DNA of 64,000 nucleotides from Chitinophagaceae bacterium. GTDB lineage: Bacteria > Bacteroidota > Bacteroidia > Chitinophagales > Chitinophagaceae. The notes under the pieces were generated by a model. That model was not told the DNA's origin. It searched no databases and worked only from the letters and a program-made list of their open reading frames with translations. Below are positions 63,792 through 64,000 of this stretch, in pieces. Positions within the stretch are counted from its first letter, which is position 1. Every line of letters starts with the position of its first letter. The position numbers and the translations under genes were made by a program. The stretch covers positions 186,001 to 250,000 of the forward strand of contig JADKAJ010000001.1 of the NCBI GenBank assembly GCA_016719165.1. Reading direction: 5' to 3'.

Positions 63792-64000
63792 ATGAATGAA
63801 AAAGTAATTATAGTAGAAAATCTGACCAAGAAGTTTGGCGACTTTACAGCAGTCGATCATATCAGCTTTGATGTGCATAAGGGGGAGATCTTTGGTTTCC
63901 TTGGTGCCAATGGTGCCGGTAAGACTACTGCGATGCGGATGTTGTCGGGATTATCATTGCCTACTTCCGGTCATGCAAGGGTAGCAGGTTTTGATGTGTA
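63792..64000 (+). CDS. ABC transporter ATP-binding protein, second of pair, 3' end outside window
   Basis: Starts at ATG 63792, 15 nt after the previous stop. Visible part: VENLTKKFGDFTAVDHISFDVHKGEIFGFLGANGAGKTTAMRMLSGL, a normal ABC ATPase N-terminus with Walker A GANGAGKT. The rest is cut by the window. Its partner permeases (ABC-2 type) are expected next. Confidence 0.9.
   Translation, partial: MNEKVIIVENLTKKFGDFTAVDHISFDVHKGEIFGFLGANGAGKTTAMRMLSGLSLPTSGHARVAGFDV

Overview
The window looks like chromosome from a Bacteroidota member, most likely a Chitinophagaceae-type organism. The basis is family content: a type IX secretion C-terminal sorting domain, TonB-dependent receptor and DUF5686 proteins with carboxypeptidase-regulatory N-domains, DUF3857/transglutaminase proteins, many SPII lipoproteins, an ECF sigma factor with a small membrane partner, and A-rich start regions mostly lacking Shine-Dalgarno sites. 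Two promoters match the Bacteroidota pattern TTTG-N19/20-TAnnTTTG. There are no rRNA or tRNA genes, no CRISPR array and no intact transposase; the assignment has not been tested by any search.

Layout. 1-5386: three tandem DUF3857/transglutaminase-like genes (the first cut by the window edge); the middle one keeps a catalytic Cys and His, the outer ones do not. 5400-10545: small membrane protein, DUF6263-like protein, serine hydrolase, clpB. 10581-13034: accessory stretch with a doubly broken HEPN-like pseudogene, a TPR protein, a four-hairpin intergenic repeat, a degenerate copy of the downstream aldolase leader, and a ~124-bp pure G/C tract that is probably an assembly artefact. 13273-25125: Tat-exported threonine aldolase, serine hydrolase lipoprotein, two-domain fasciclin lipoprotein, alpha-L-fucosidase, cytochrome c lipoprotein, cupin, lipid-anchored beta-carbonic anhydrase, lytic transglycosylase and a one-cysteine DsbA-like protein. 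25216-31399: small conserved proteins, RRM protein, iron-permease-like protein, di-haem peroxidase, Mur ligase, nucleoside deaminase. 31465-36931: 1422-aa T9SS LamG/phosphoesterase protein, then sigma factor and partner. 37030-43446: NlpC/P60 peptidase; an operon of lipoprotein, fluoride channel, inorganic pyrophosphatase and half-size TauE; PhoH; hemerythrin. 43695-53953: DUF5686 protein, TonB receptor, rpe, TPR lipoprotein, TolB-like propeller, phosphodiesterase. 54183-59604: homogentisate dioxygenase, an orphan response regulator, and divergent from it three envelope proteins behind a leader with three GTGAA-N2-TTCAC sites. 59764-64000: TetR, TolC, HlyD and two ABC ATPases (the last cut by the window edge), an efflux operon with a clear promoter/operator.

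How genes fit together. The clearest functional units are the TetR-controlled efflux operon, the fluoride channel next to the fluoride-sensitive pyrophosphatase, the sigma/partner pair, and the DUF3857 cluster. The best candidates for something undescribed are the response-regulator/three-operator/envelope-protein block at 55400-59604 and the alternation of apparently active and inactive transglutaminase-like proteins at 1-5386. Neither is proven by sequence alone.
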